From: Acidobacteriaceae bacterium
Lineage (GTDB): Bacteria; Acidobacteriota; Terriglobia; Terriglobales; Acidobacteriaceae
Direction: 5' to 3'
Assembly (NCBI GenBank): GCA_030037545.1
Contig: JASHRF010000010.1
Location: forward strand, 27,045-91,044
DNA length: 64,000 bases
The notes under the pieces: model-generated
What the model saw: only the letters and a program-made list of their open reading frames with translations
Database searches by the model: none
What the model was told of the DNA's origin: nothing
Program-made: the position numbers and the translations under genes
Part shown: positions 34,674 to 44,274 of the stretch, piece after piece
How the letters are laid out: every line of letters starts with the position of its first letter
Position numbering within the stretch: the stretch's first letter is position 1

Positions 34674-36017
34674 TCATCCCTCGATGGTCCTGGCGTCCGC
34701 ATTCCATGTAGCCGCATTGCGATGAAAGTACGAGTAGTTTGCCATGTGACAAGCGATGGCCGCGTGGTTGCCGAAGACCTCGTTTTCCGCCACCGGCTCG
34801 CGCGTCTCGACAGCGCGAAAGAAGCTCGCGAGGTGGTCCGCGGTGTCGTCGTAGCCCGGCGGCGCCGAGTACGTCTCCACCTCGGCCAGAGCGGCCGGCG
34901 GCGCCGGATGCGCCGCATTCCAATCGTCCAGATACTGCTTCTTGGCCGCCGCAGTCCATCCATTCAGTGCATAGCCTTCCGGCTGCGGCCGCGTATCCTG
35001 CGGCGCCACTGACAGCGTGTTGCCGTTCATGGTCATCGTGGCTTCCTTGCCGTAGAAGATGATCGGCTCGCCTGCCGCATTGTTCTGGTTGCAGTGCAGG
35101 TTCACGGTCGCGCCGTCGTATTCGTAAAGCGTCGCCAGCAGGTCCGGGAAATCGCGCCCATCCTTGAAACAGGTCAGACTGCCGCTGGATTGCGCCCGCT
35201 TCGGCGCCGCGTTGATTCCGCTTACGTACTGGATCCCCGACAACAAGTGCACATACAAATCGCCCGCTACGCCCTCGCCGTAATCGGCAAAGCACCGCCA
35301 GCGGAAGAACCGCACTGCGTCGAAGGGACGCTGGGGCGCGTCACGCAAGAACGCTTTCCAGTCGATCGTCTGCTCGCTCGCATCCGGCGGAATCGGGTAA
35401 ACCCATGCTCCCGACGGCGAATTGCGGTCGGAATGGCCTTCGATATAGGTCACTTCACCCAGCCTGCCCGACGCGAAAATCTCCCGCGCCTTCTTATATA
35501 CAATGTTGCTCACTCGCTGGCTGCCCACCTGGAAGACGCGCTTGTTTGCCCTCACGGCTTCCACCATGGCGAATCCGTCGGCCACGTTGTGCGACATCGG
35601 CTTCTCGCAATAAACATCTTTGCCGGCGGCCAGACAATCAATGACAATGGCCCTGTGCAAATGGTCTGAGACCGCCACAATTACCGCATCGACATCCTTG
35701 CGTTCGAGCAACGGGCGATAATCGCCGGTGGTTGGCACGTCGGCGCCGTAGGCTTCGAGGCCCGCCTTTCGGTGCATTTCGTAAAGATCCGCCGTGGCCA
35801 CCAGCTCTCCCATCGGCACCTTGCGCGCCGAGCGGAGCAGATCGCAGCCGCGAATTCCGCTCCCGATGGAAACAAAGCGAATCTTTCGTCCGCCCGTTGG
35901 CGTTTGGCCGGCCAGCGCCGGCGGATCCAGCAGCATGGCCTTGGTTGCCGCGCCCGCAACGGCCGCAGCCCCGCCCAGACGCACAAAATCCCGCCTCGTA
36001 TATATTGGCGTTTTCAT
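34674..36017 (-). CDS. Tat-exported Gfo/Idh/MocA-family oxidoreductase
   Basis: 447 residues from ATG 36017 (an upstream in-frame ATG at 36038 adds seven residues). The N-terminus MKTPIYTRRDFVRLGGAAAV is a twin-arginine signal. A Rossmann domain follows (IRFVSIGSGIRGCDLL) with DVDAVIVAVSDHLH and the family EKP motif as VYCEKPMSHN, then the C-terminal alpha/beta domain (RWRCFADYGEGVAGDLYVHL). Members oxidise or epimerise sugars and inositols with NAD(P); Tat-exported ones carry the cofactor out bound. The substrate cannot be told. It stands alone, converging on the qcrB remnant. Confidence 0.9.
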   Translation of the reverse strand: MKTPIYTRRDFVRLGGAAAVAGAATKAMLLDPPALAGQTPTGGRKIRFVSIGSGIRGCDLLRSARKVPMGELVATADLYEMHRKAGLEAYGADVPTTGDYRPLLERKDVDAVIVAVSDHLHRAIVIDCLAAGKDVYCEKPMSHNVADGFAMVEAVRANKRVFQVGSQRVSNIVYKKAREIFASGRLGEVTYIEGHSDRNSPSGAWVYPIPPDASEQTIDWKAFLRDAPQRPFDAVRFFRWRCFADYGEGVAGDLYVHLLSGIQYVSGINAAPKRAQSSGSLTCFKDGRDFPDLLATLYEYDGATVNLHCNQNNAAGEPIIFYGKEATMTMNGNTLSVAPQDTRPQPEGYALNGWTAAAKKQYLDDWNAAHPAPPAALAEVETYSAPPGYDDTADHLASFFRAVETREPVAENEVFGNHAAIACHMANYSYFHRNAATWNADARTIEG

Positions 36018-36143
36018 GTTTGCCCTCAAAGCGAACACAATTCTATTGTTCGGCCTGGCTTCTGTCCATAAGTCGAAGCTAAAGAGTCAGGGCCATCGCA
36101 CTTGGAAAGGCGCGCCGGCAGGGTTGATTTCAGATTCATACGT

Positions 36144-36159
36144 ACCCCCCCGGGGGGGT
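36144..36159. repeat. 16-base perfect palindrome of C7G7
   Basis: ACCCCCCCGGGGGGGT is fully self-complementary. It lies about 127 bases upstream of the Gfo/Idh/MocA start. Without a loop it cannot make a good RNA hairpin, so a protein-binding site or a simple homopolymer accident are both possible. Confidence 0.45.
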
Positions 36160-36274
36160 GCGTGAGATTCTTCCATTAAGCTCCTTGTTTTCTGATGGTT
36201 GAATGCGTTTTTGGGTGTGGTATATGTGCGTTTTCAGGCGTTTTAGAGCGACTTTCTTGCGCTTTTTTGCGCCT

Positions 36275-36487
36275 GCCGGCCCCGGATTCTCCGGCAGCCA
36301 CGAGTGCCTGAGAACGTTTCTTCACAGCATAGCGGAAGGGCGAAATTAACCCGCAACGAAGAGCGAAAATATATTTCCCGCCGAATGAGCGCGATGCGGC
36401 AGATTTGGGCTTTTGAAGGGCTTGACAAGAGGGCGAAGAAGAGGAGTCCTTCAAGAGGATTGCCGGTTCTTTGAAGTGCGATTGCCC
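36275..36487 (+). repeat. Dispersed repeat, copy 1
   Basis: From GCCGGCCCCGGATTCTC at 36275 to the GTGCGATTGCCC at 36476-36487, this segment reappears in reverse complement at 63788-64000. Shared blocks include ACGTTTCTTCACAGCAT, TTAACCCGCAACGA, GCGAAAATATATTTCCCGCC and GTCCTTCAA. By eye about nine of ten bases agree, with a few short gaps. It codes for no credible protein. The left boundary is unknown because copy 2 runs off the window. Confidence 0.85.
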
Positions 36488-36694
36488 CGGCTCAAGGGTG
36501 GTGAATCGCCGGCGTCGATTTCTCCTGACCCCACGCGATGCGCGCATCCGATGTGCAGCCGGCCGGTAATCCGCCTCCGCACGAATCTCGGCGCATAGCC
36601 GGGGCCACGGCCCGCGCGTATTGAGGAACGCTCGCTCAACAAAAGAGCGAAGCGCCAGTGCGCTTCGCTCTTACGTTCAAACCCAATCCGTCTG

Positions 36695-37924
36695 TCAATA
36701 CAGCCGGAAGTTCACTTCCACGGTGACCATGACCGGAACCGGTGTTGTGCCATTCTTCATAGCGGGCTTGAACTTGTATTTGCGGACGGCTTCGAGAGCC
36801 TTTTCATCCAGGCCCATGCCCAGCGGCCGGATCACGCGCGGGTTCTGGGGATTGCCCTGCGCGTCCACGATCATGGAGATAAGGCAGACGCCCTGATACT
36901 TGGCGCGGCGGGCTTCGTCAGAGAATTCCGCTTCGGGCTGGAAGATGGGGATGGGCGCGGAGATGCCGCCGCCTACATGATAGTAGCCGCCGCCGGCGTT
37001 GCCGCCGTAGCCCGGTCCGTAGCCGTTACCTGTGCCGGAACCCAGGCCGCCCTCGCTGCCAGACCCCATGCCGCCGTTGCTCCCGGAGCCTTGCGAGAGC
37101 ACCACGCTGGGTCCGTTCTTCATGCCGATCAGGGGCATGTTCGGATTGTCCGGTAGTTGAATGTTTTTCTGGACGTCAATGGCCGCGGGCATGGGAATCT
37201 TGGGTTTGTCAAAGACCTGCGGCTGGGGTGGAACGACCGGCTGCTGTTCGATCTTGGGCAGCTTGCCCTTGCTGGCCTCGATAATGCTGTGATTGCCGCC
37301 ACCACCACCGCCTCCGGCCAAGTCCTTCATTGCCGGTGCTTTGTACGCTCCCACATCGATCGCGGTCAGGGTGGTGGGTTGCTCGATTTTCTGGATCACC
37401 TGCCTGCCCACAAAAACGAGCAGCACCACGAGAATGGCCCCGTTGACCGTGGTCGAAATCCCGATGGCCCATGGATTCCGCCTTACCGCCATGCGGTCTG
37501 GGACCGGGATAGGGGTCGAGGTCAGCTCCAGGGGTGGGAGCTTGAGGGGGAAAAACACGTCCCGGATGCTCTCCCAGAGCCCGGTCCAGATGGGCTTTTC
37601 CTCGAACGCCTTGCCAAGGAACGCGTCCAATTCGTGCCCGGTCATGGCCGCCACGCCCTGGGAGTCAGAATCAACCTGCGTCAGGATATCGTTTGGCATA
37701 GCTATTACTGGCTCGTTTTCCTTCGCTTGCCCGTGCGGGGGCCGTTCCGGACCACCGGGCGTGCCTGAAATCGGGGCTGAAATCAGGTCCTCCGCCGAGT
37801 TTAGGGTCTTTGCCCCATTATGCTTGACGGAGCCCGCGCTTGTCTCGACGAAATTACCCTGATCATCTGGAGTCCCAGTCTCCAAAGAGTCATAGCTCGG
37901 CTTGTTGAGCGCTCCCATAAACAA
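36695..37924 (-). CDS. TonB-family energy transducer protein
   Basis: 409 residues from a TTG at 37924, favoured because GGAG lies nine bases upstream; the in-frame ATG at 37918 is closer than usual to no such site. A long cytoplasmic N-terminus (about 150 residues) with an acidic Gln/Ser-rich part leads to one helix (WAIGISTTVNGAILVVLLVFVG). A Pro-rich stretch (QQPVVPPQPQVFDKPKIP) and a Gly-rich spacer (GSGSNGGMGSGSEGGLGSG) follow, then a C-terminal TonB domain (YQGVCLISMIVDAQGNPQNP...LGMGLDEKALEAVRKYKFKPA). TonB couples the proton gradient to outer-membrane receptors such as the one at 60 kb. No ExbB/ExbD genes are adjacent. Divergent from ileS. Confidence 0.85.
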   Translation of the reverse strand: MFMGALNKPSYDSLETGTPDDQGNFVETSAGSVKHNGAKTLNSAEDLISAPISGTPGGPERPPHGQAKENEPVIAMPNDILTQVDSDSQGVAAMTGHELDAFLGKAFEEKPIWTGLWESIRDVFFPLKLPPLELTSTPIPVPDRMAVRRNPWAIGISTTVNGAILVVLLVFVGRQVIQKIEQPTTLTAIDVGAYKAPAMKDLAGGGGGGGNHSIIEASKGKLPKIEQQPVVPPQPQVFDKPKIPMPAAIDVQKNIQLPDNPNMPLIGMKNGPSVVLSQGSGSNGGMGSGSEGGLGSGTGNGYGPGYGGNAGGGYYHVGGGISAPIPIFQPEAEFSDEARRAKYQGVCLISMIVDAQGNPQNPRVIRPLGMGLDEKALEAVRKYKFKPAMKNGTTPVPVMVTVEVNFRLY

Positions 37925-38017
37925 TAGACGACACTCCTACGTTGTTGTTACCAAAAAATGTTGGCCCACCGTTTAGACTGAAAGATGAACGATTTTTGAC
38001 GATTTCACGGAGCCAAG

Positions 38018-40957
38018 ATGCCCTCAGCGCCGGAGCTTAAGGCGACCCTTTCCCTGCCCCAGACCGGCTTTCCGATGAAGGCCAATCTGCCTCAGAACGA
38101 GCCGCGACGGCTGGCCCGCTGGGCCCAGATGCGCCTTTACGAGGAAATCCGGAAGACCAGCCATGGACGCCCGCCTTTCCTGCTGCACGACGGCCCGCCC
38201 TACGCCAACGGACCCATCCACCTGGGGCACGCCCTCAACAAGGGGCTGAAGGATTTTGTCGTCAAATCCAAGACGATGGCCGGGTTCGATGCTCCGTACG
38301 TGCCCGGCTATGACTGCCACGGCCTTCCGATTGAGATCAAGGTGGACGAAAAGCTCGGCCACAAAAAGCTAGAGATGCCGGCTCCCGCAGTATTGGATGC
38401 ATGCCGGGCCTATGCGCAGAAGTATGTGGATCTGCAGACCTCGCAATTTGAGCGGATCGGGTGTTTCGGGCGCTGGGACGCGCCCTACAAGACCATGTCG
38501 CGCGCGTACGAGGCGCGGACGCTGGAGGCGTTTTACGGATTCCTGGAAAAGGGGTTCGTCTATCGTGGATTGAAGCCGGTTTACTGGTGTATCCACGACC
38601 GCACGGCGCTGGCCGAGGCCGAGGTGGAGTACGAGCAGCACATCAGCCCATCGGTGTACGTGCGCTACCGGCTGACTTCGGATCCGGCGGCGATTGCGCG
38701 GGCGTTGGCCGGTTGCGAGGTCTATACCATCATCTGGACCACAACGCCGTGGACGCTGCCCGCGTCGCTGGCAGTCGCGTTCCACCCGGATTTCGAGTAC
38801 GTAGCGCTCGAAAATGCCGACGGCAAAATCTATATCGTTGCAGAAGCGCTTGCCGCTGCCGTAAAAGCGGCGTGCAAGTTTCCGGATGCGCGGGAGATCG
38901 CGCGGTTCAAGGGCGCGGTGCTCGATCGGGTGACATTCAAGCATCCCTTCCTGGAGCGCAGCATCCTGGGCGTGCTGGCTACTTACGTGACCGCCGACAC
39001 GGGCACCGGCGCGGTCCACACCGCGCCCAGCCATGGCGCGGACGACTTTTACACCGGCCAGAAGTACGGGCTCGATCCCACCTGCCGCGTGGATGCGGGC
39101 GGGCATATTCAGGTCGATCCCGCGGCCTGGCCGTTTGCCGCGCCGCCGGCCTTCGACGGCAAGAAGGTGTGGGCGGCGAATCCCATTATCGTGGCCATGC
39201 TCGAAGAGAACGGAGCGCTGATGGGCGGCGGACAGCTGGAACACTCGTACCCGCACTGCTGGCGCTGCCATCATCCGGTGATCTTCCGCGCCACGGAGCA
39301 ATGGTTTATCTCGCTTGAAACTGAGATGAAACGCGGCGACGGCTCGGAGACGACCTTCCGGCGGCTTTCCATCGAGGAGATCGACAAGGTGGTTTGGGAC
39401 CCGGCGTGGGGCAAGGAGCGGATCACCAATATGATTGCGACGCGGCCGGACTGGTGCATCAGCCGGCAGCGCATCTGGGGCGTACCCATCGCCGTGTTCC
39501 TGTGCGAGGGGTGCAATGAGCCGATCGTCGACGCCGGCCTCAACCGCAAGATTGTCGATCTGTTCGAGCGCGAGGGCGCGGAGGCGTGGCATACGAGCGA
39601 TGCGGCCGCGCTGCTGCCTGGGGGCGCGATATGCGCGCACTGCGGCGGTGCGAGCTTCCGCAAGGAAACCGACATCCTCGACGTCTGGTTCGATTCCGGC
39701 GTGAGCTGGCTGGCGGTGTGCGAATCGGATACGGATCTTGCGCCCATTTACAAAGCTTTCCAGAACCAAAGCGTGGCGCAGCACCATGGCCCGGAAGTCT
39801 TGTATCTCGAGGGAGGGGACCAGCATCGCGGCTGGTTCCACTCTTCCCTGCTGACTTCGGTGGCACTGCGCGGGCGCGCGCCATACTCGCACGTGGCCAC
39901 GGCCGGCTGGACGCTCGACGAGCTGGGCCGCGCCATGTCGAAATCGCTGGGCAACGGCGTCGATCCCGTGGACATCGCCAGCCGCATGGGCGGCGAGATC
40001 GTGCGGCTGTGGGTGGCGTCGGTCGATTTCCGCGAAGACATGGCAGCCAGCGAAAACCTGATGGCGCGCTGCGCCGAGCTCTACCGCAAACTGCGCAACA
40101 CGTTCCGGTTCCTGCTCGGCAACTTGCACGGCTTCAATCCCGCGACCGACAGGGTAAAAGAGAGCGAGGTGCTGCCACTGGACCGGTACATGCTGGCGCG
40201 CACTCGCGACCTGACGGAGAGGATTCTGAGCTGGTACGAGGGGTTCGAATTTCATCGCGTGTACCAGGCGGCGAACGAGTTTGCCACGGTAGACTTGAGC
40301 GCGTTTTATCTCGACGTGCTCAAGGATCGCATGTATACCTTTGCGCCGGCCAGCCAGGCGCGGCGCTCGGCGCAGACGGTGCTGTGGCAGATCACCGAAA
40401 CGCTGGTGCGGCTGCTGGCGCCGATTCTCAGCTTCACTGCCGACGAGGTTTGGGAGTATTTGCCCGCCGTGGAGGGCCGGCCGGCGAGCGTGCACCTGGC
40501 TCTGTTTCCCAAACCCGAGGAGATTTTCTCCGAGAATCCGGCGAAGTTGCTGGAAGAATGGAAGCGGCTGTTTGCGGTACGCGACGAAGTCTTTGCCGAA
40601 ATCGAAACCGAGCGCAAGCAGGGCAAGATTGGCAAGGGACTGGACGCCAAGGTTGAAATCTTTGCGGCTCCTGAAGACGCTTCGCTTCTCAGCTCGCTCT
40701 CGAGCGATGCGCTGGCGGAATTCTTCAATGTCTCGGCGGTGGAAGTGCGCGGCACAGGCCCGGCAGCCGAGGGCGGCGCAGCGATAAAGCTGCGCGCTCA
40801 AGCCACGACAGCGCCGGGGACAAAATGCAACCGCTGCTGGCGCTATACAGAGGACACGAATTGGTACGGCGGGTGGCAAAACGTGTGCGCGCGCTGCCGA
40901 TCGGCGCTGGTGGAAATGGGGATTGAGCCGCCACAAATCGCGGAGGCCACTCCGTGA
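38018..40957 (+). CDS. ileS: Isoleucyl-tRNA synthetase
   Basis: 979 residues, the normal size. It charges tRNA-Ile with isoleucine in the cytoplasm. The class I signatures are present: PYANGPIHLGHALNKGLKDF (HIGH motif) near the start and ELGRAMSKSLGNGVDP (KMSKS motif) about two thirds along, with WCISRQRIWGVPIAVF between. The CP1 editing region contains TTPWTLPASLAVA and the GTGAVHTAPSHGADD loop. The C-terminal zinc ribbon is KCNRCWRYTEDTNW...NVCARCRSAL. The gene overlaps lspA by GTGA, the classical ileS-lspA pair. Very long open frames on the opposite strand are by-products of GC-rich codon use. Confidence 0.98.
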   Translation: MPSAPELKATLSLPQTGFPMKANLPQNEPRRLARWAQMRLYEEIRKTSHGRPPFLLHDGPPYANGPIHLGHALNKGLKDFVVKSKTMAGFDAPYVPGYDCHGLPIEIKVDEKLGHKKLEMPAPAVLDACRAYAQKYVDLQTSQFERIGCFGRWDAPYKTMSRAYEARTLEAFYGFLEKGFVYRGLKPVYWCIHDRTALAEAEVEYEQHISPSVYVRYRLTSDPAAIARALAGCEVYTIIWTTTPWTLPASLAVAFHPDFEYVALENADGKIYIVAEALAAAVKAACKFPDAREIARFKGAVLDRVTFKHPFLERSILGVLATYVTADTGTGAVHTAPSHGADDFYTGQKYGLDPTCRVDAGGHIQVDPAAWPFAAPPAFDGKKVWAANPIIVAMLEENGALMGGGQLEHSYPHCWRCHHPVIFRATEQWFISLETEMKRGDGSETTFRRLSIEEIDKVVWDPAWGKERITNMIATRPDWCISRQRIWGVPIAVFLCEGCNEPIVDAGLNRKIVDLFEREGAEAWHTSDAAALLPGGAICAHCGGASFRKETDILDVWFDSGVSWLAVCESDTDLAPIYKAFQNQSVAQHHGPEVLYLEGGDQHRGWFHSSLLTSVALRGRAPYSHVATAGWTLDELGRAMSKSLGNGVDPVDIASRMGGEIVRLWVASVDFREDMAASENLMARCAELYRKLRNTFRFLLGNLHGFNPATDRVKESEVLPLDRYMLARTRDLTERILSWYEGFEFHRVYQAANEFATVDLSAFYLDVLKDRMYTFAPASQARRSAQTVLWQITETLVRLLAPILSFTADEVWEYLPAVEGRPASVHLALFPKPEEIFSENPAKLLEEWKRLFAVRDEVFAEIETERKQGKIGKGLDAKVEIFAAPEDASLLSSLSSDALAEFFNVSAVEVRGTGPAAEGGAAIKLRAQATTAPGTKCNRCWRYTEDTNWYGGWQNVCARCRSALVEMGIEPPQIAEATP

Positions 40958-41457
40958 GCTGGCCCGCACCGCGCCGTTTGCCGTGGCTTCTGCCGATCTC
41001 CGCCGCTGTGATTGCCGCCGACCGGTTCACCAAGGACTGGGTCAGCGCGCACATCCGCATCGGCAGCGCCATCCCGGTCATCGACCACGTCCTGCGCATC
41101 ACGCACTGGACCAACGAAGGCGCGGCCTTTTCGCTCTTCGCCAACTCGGCTTCGCCGCACGCGGTCCGTGTCGGGCTCATCGTGTTTACGCTGATCGCCG
41201 CCCTGGCCGTGCTGGTGGGCCTGATCCGGCTCGGCAATCGCATCACGCCGACCACTGTGGCGCTGGCGCTCATCTTTGGCGGCGCGTTGGGCAACGTCCA
41301 CGACCGCATCGTCTATGGCTCGGTGGTGGATTTTATCGAGGTGCACATCGTGACGTACCATTGGCCGGATTTCAACATCGCCGACTCGTCGATTGTCGTC
41401 GGAGCGTGCCTGCTGTTTCTAGATTCGCTGCTGCCGCATAGGAAGAGCGCGCCGTAA
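40954..41457 (+). CDS. lspA: Lipoprotein signal peptidase (signal peptidase II)
   Basis: 167 residues with four membrane helices. It starts at a GTG that overlaps the ileS stop (GTGA). LspA is an inner-membrane aspartyl protease that removes the signal peptide of lipoproteins after lipid attachment. Conserved blocks are present: AADRFTKDWV, TNEGAAFSLF, GGALGNVHDRI, VVDFIEVH (catalytic Asp126) and FNIADSSI (catalytic Asp144). Length and motif order agree with the family. Translational coupling to ileS suggests shared control. Confidence 0.97.
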   Translation: MSWPAPRRLPWLLPISAAVIAADRFTKDWVSAHIRIGSAIPVIDHVLRITHWTNEGAAFSLFANSASPHAVRVGLIVFTLIAALAVLVGLIRLGNRITPTTVALALIFGGALGNVHDRIVYGSVVDFIEVHIVTYHWPDFNIADSSIVVGACLLFLDSLLPHRKSAP

Positions 41458-41603
41458 GAAGCGCCCAGGCGCCGATGCGCCTACAATATTCAGGTCGGAA
41501 GACGCGGCCGGCACAGTATCCTTATGGGGGCCCCATCCGGCATTCTACTCAAAGCGTCACGCGAGCTGTTGCCCGATAAACCTGATCGATCCGGGAGGAA
41601 TCC

Positions 41604-44234
41604 ATGCATATCTGCTTTTGCTCTCTCTTTGCGCGCCGCGCATTTTGCGCGGCCATCGTGATTGCCTGCGTGTCTCTCATTCCGATCAGCCCCGCCGGCG
41701 CGCAACGGTTGCCCACCAACGTCATCCCTACCCACTACACCCTCAAGCTCGCGCCCGATCTCAAAACTGCCACGTTTACGGGCAGCGAGAAGATCGACGT
41801 CAATATCAAAGAGCCCACCACCTCCATCACTCTGAATGCGGCCGAGATCAAATTCGAATCGGTGGCCATTTATCCCAATGGCGCGCGCGAGACAGGGACG
41901 GTTTCGCTGGATCCGGACAAGCAGCAGGCCACGCTGACATTCCCGAAGACCATCCCCGCCGGCAGCGCCACCATCGAGATTCATTTCACGGGCATTCTCA
42001 ACAACGAATTGCGCGGCTTCTATCTCTCCAAGACTGCCCGCCGCGACTATGCGGTCACGCAGTTCGAGCCCACAGACGCGCGGCGCGCCTTTCCGTGCTT
42101 TGACGAGCCGGCCTTCAAGGCGAGGTTTTCCGTGATTCTGGTGGTGGATCAACACGATACGGCCATATCGAACGGCCAGATCGTGGCCGACACGCCCGGC
42201 CCCGGCGAAAACAAACACACGCTTGAATTCAGCGAGACGCCGCGGATGTCAACTTACCTGGTCGCGTTCCTGGTGGGCGACTTCGAGTGCACGGGCGGGA
42301 CCTCGGACGGCATTTCGATCCGCGCCTGCGCCACGCCGGATCAGGTCAAATACACGCCTTACGCGCTCAACGTGGCCAAGTGGGCCCTTCATTACTACGA
42401 CAATTATTTTCAAATTCCCTACCCGCTCAAGAAGCTGGATTTGATCGCCATTCCCGATTTCGAGGCGGGAGCAATGGAAAACTTCGGCTGCATTACGTTT
42501 CGTGAAACGGCCATGCTGCTCGATCCCAAAACCGCTTCGATCGGCGATCAGGAAAATGTAACCGTGGATATTACGCACGAGATGGCGCACCAGTGGTTCG
42601 GCGACATGGTGACCATGGAGTGGTGGAACAACATCTGGCTCAACGAAGGCTTCGCGACTTGGATGGAGAACAAGGCAACGGGAGCGATGCACCCGGAGTG
42701 GCACATGCCGCAGATGGTAGCGGCAGACGAGCAGAGCGTCCTGAATCTGGACGCGCAGCCGACTACGCATCCCATCCGCGCGCCCCTCGCCAACACGCCC
42801 GACGAGATCAATCAGCTCTTCGACGGCATCAGCTATGGCAAGGCCAGCGACGTGCTGCTGACGGTGGAGAACTACCTGGGCGAAGAGATGTTCCGCAAGG
42901 GCGTTCATGCGTATCTTGAGGCACACAAATTCGCCAACGCCACGGCGCAGGATTTCTGGAACGCGCAGACAGCCACAAGCGGCAAACCCGTCGACAAGAT
43001 CATGGAGTCGCTGGTCGTCCAGCCGGGCGAGCCGATACTGACCTTTGGCGCCCCTTCCAATGGACAGGTTTCGGTGGATCAGAAGCGATTCTTTCTCGAT
43101 CCTGGCGATCATGCCGATGCTAACGAGAAGTGGACGCTGCCGGTGTGCTTTGCCACCGGTAACGGCAGCCAGGATTGCGAGGTGCTGACACCGGATACGA
43201 CGCGGCTGAAAGTACCGGCCGGCGGGCTGCTCTTCGCCAATGCGGGCGGCAAGGGCTACTACCGCAGCGCCTACCAGCCCGCGCAGTACAAGGCGCTGGT
43301 GGGCGCGGCCGAACCCGGGCTTACGCCCGCTGAGCGCATCAGCCTTACCGGCGACGAGTGGGCGCGGGTGCATGCCGATCAAGCCCCGGTTGGCGACTAC
43401 CTGGACCTGGTGACGGCGCTCAAAGACGATGAGGATGCGGAGGTGATTTCCAACGCGACCGCTCCCATAAGCACCATTTATCAGGATGTGGCCTCAAACA
43501 GCCAGGAGCGAGCGGAGCTGGCCGCATGGGTGCGACGGACGTTCGCGCCGGCGTACGCGAAGCTTGGTCCTTCGTTGCCCGGTGCGCCTCCCAACCAGCA
43601 GGAGCTGCGTTCGCACCTCTTCGGCCTGCTGGGGTACATGGGCGAAGATCCAGCCGTGCTGGCGCAGGCCCGCGAGCTTGCCAACCAGTATTTGCGGAAT
43701 CGGGAATCAGTGAATCCCACACTGGCCCAGACCGCGCTTGCCGTTGCGGCCGAAAAGGGCAACGCGGAGCTTTTCGACAACCTCCAGAGCGCCTACGAAA
43801 CTTCAACCGACCCGGAGTTCAAGGACACTTCGCTGCGGCTGCTGGCAGAGTTCGAGAATCCCTCGCTCGAAGAACGCGCGCTCAACTTCGCGGTGTCGGG
43901 GAAGGTCCGCAATCAGGATGCCGCCATTCAGCTTGCCATCGCATTGCAGGTTCCGGAGACCCGGGAGGAAGCGTGGAAGTTCATCAAAAGCCACTGGGAG
44001 CAGGTGCATGCAGAGCTGACTCCGGAGATGGGCGAGATTCTGGTGGGATCGACGGGCGCCTTCTGCTCCGCGGCGGCGCGTGACGACGTGCAGAGCTTCT
44101 TCGCAGTCCATCCCGTGGCGGCAGCCAGCATCTCTCTCAAGCACGCCATCGAGCGCATCGACGGATGCATCGCGCTGCGGTCGAGCCAGGAGCCGAATTT
44201 GCAGAAGTGGCTGGCGGCGCAGCCGGGAGATTAA
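41604..44234 (+). CDS. Exported M1-family zinc aminopeptidase
   Basis: 876 residues. A signal peptide (FCAAIVIACVSLIPISPAGA) indicates export. The N-terminal sandwich domain begins RLPTNVIPTHYTLKLAPDLK. The catalytic domain has the exopeptidase motif GAMEN within FEAGAMENFGC, and the zinc site HEMAHQWFGDM (His325, His329) with WLNEGFATWMEN supplying the third ligand and WW dipeptide. An ERAP1-like helical C-terminal domain completes it. M1 enzymes remove N-terminal residues from peptides; this one probably feeds on oligopeptides in the periplasm, and would suit the secreted S53 protease. A possible TACAAT -10 box lies at 41482-41487. Confidence 0.95.
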   Translation: MHICFCSLFARRAFCAAIVIACVSLIPISPAGAQRLPTNVIPTHYTLKLAPDLKTATFTGSEKIDVNIKEPTTSITLNAAEIKFESVAIYPNGARETGTVSLDPDKQQATLTFPKTIPAGSATIEIHFTGILNNELRGFYLSKTARRDYAVTQFEPTDARRAFPCFDEPAFKARFSVILVVDQHDTAISNGQIVADTPGPGENKHTLEFSETPRMSTYLVAFLVGDFECTGGTSDGISIRACATPDQVKYTPYALNVAKWALHYYDNYFQIPYPLKKLDLIAIPDFEAGAMENFGCITFRETAMLLDPKTASIGDQENVTVDITHEMAHQWFGDMVTMEWWNNIWLNEGFATWMENKATGAMHPEWHMPQMVAADEQSVLNLDAQPTTHPIRAPLANTPDEINQLFDGISYGKASDVLLTVENYLGEEMFRKGVHAYLEAHKFANATAQDFWNAQTATSGKPVDKIMESLVVQPGEPILTFGAPSNGQVSVDQKRFFLDPGDHADANEKWTLPVCFATGNGSQDCEVLTPDTTRLKVPAGGLLFANAGGKGYYRSAYQPAQYKALVGAAEPGLTPAERISLTGDEWARVHADQAPVGDYLDLVTALKDDEDAEVISNATAPISTIYQDVASNSQERAELAAWVRRTFAPAYAKLGPSLPGAPPNQQELRSHLFGLLGYMGEDPAVLAQARELANQYLRNRESVNPTLAQTALAVAAEKGNAELFDNLQSAYETSTDPEFKDTSLRLLAEFENPSLEERALNFAVSGKVRNQDAAIQLAIALQVPETREEAWKFIKSHWEQVHAELTPEMGEILVGSTGAFCSAAARDDVQSFFAVHPVAAASISLKHAIERIDGCIALRSSQEPNLQKWLAAQPGD

Positions 44235-44254
44235 TGCCTGAACCTACACCAAAA

Positions 44255-44274
44255 CAGTCGCGAAAGCGACTGTC
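44255..44274 (+). terminator. Hairpin after the M1 aminopeptidase gene
   Basis: ACAGTCGC-GAAA-GCGACTGT is a perfect 8-bp stem with a GNRA-type tetraloop, 20 bases after the stop codon. It abuts the left arm of a 34-bp inverted repeat. It fits a terminator or a REP-type palindrome; no U tract follows. Confidence 0.5.

Larger units (their letters stand above)
36018..36694. other. Intergenic region with a GC palindrome and a dispersed repeat
   Basis: About 680 bases between the oxidoreductase gene and the TonB-family gene. It contains a perfect C7G7 palindrome (36144-36159) and, from 36275 to 36487, one copy of a repeat whose inverted partner ends the window. Frames open across the repeat are not accepted as genes. 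Confidence 0.6.

Noticed and set aside
36176..36547. Open frames across the dispersed repeat
   Set aside because: Both strands and several frames are open, the sequence is a repeat also present at 63788-64000, and no frame is preserved between the two copies with their small gaps.
38369..40969. 866-codon open frame on the strand opposite ileS
   Set aside because: It mirrors the ileS codons, is rich in Arg, Ala and His, has no domain and exists only because GC-rich third positions remove stops on the other strand. Similar long frames opposite nnr, the M1 gene and the MFS gene were dropped for the same reason.
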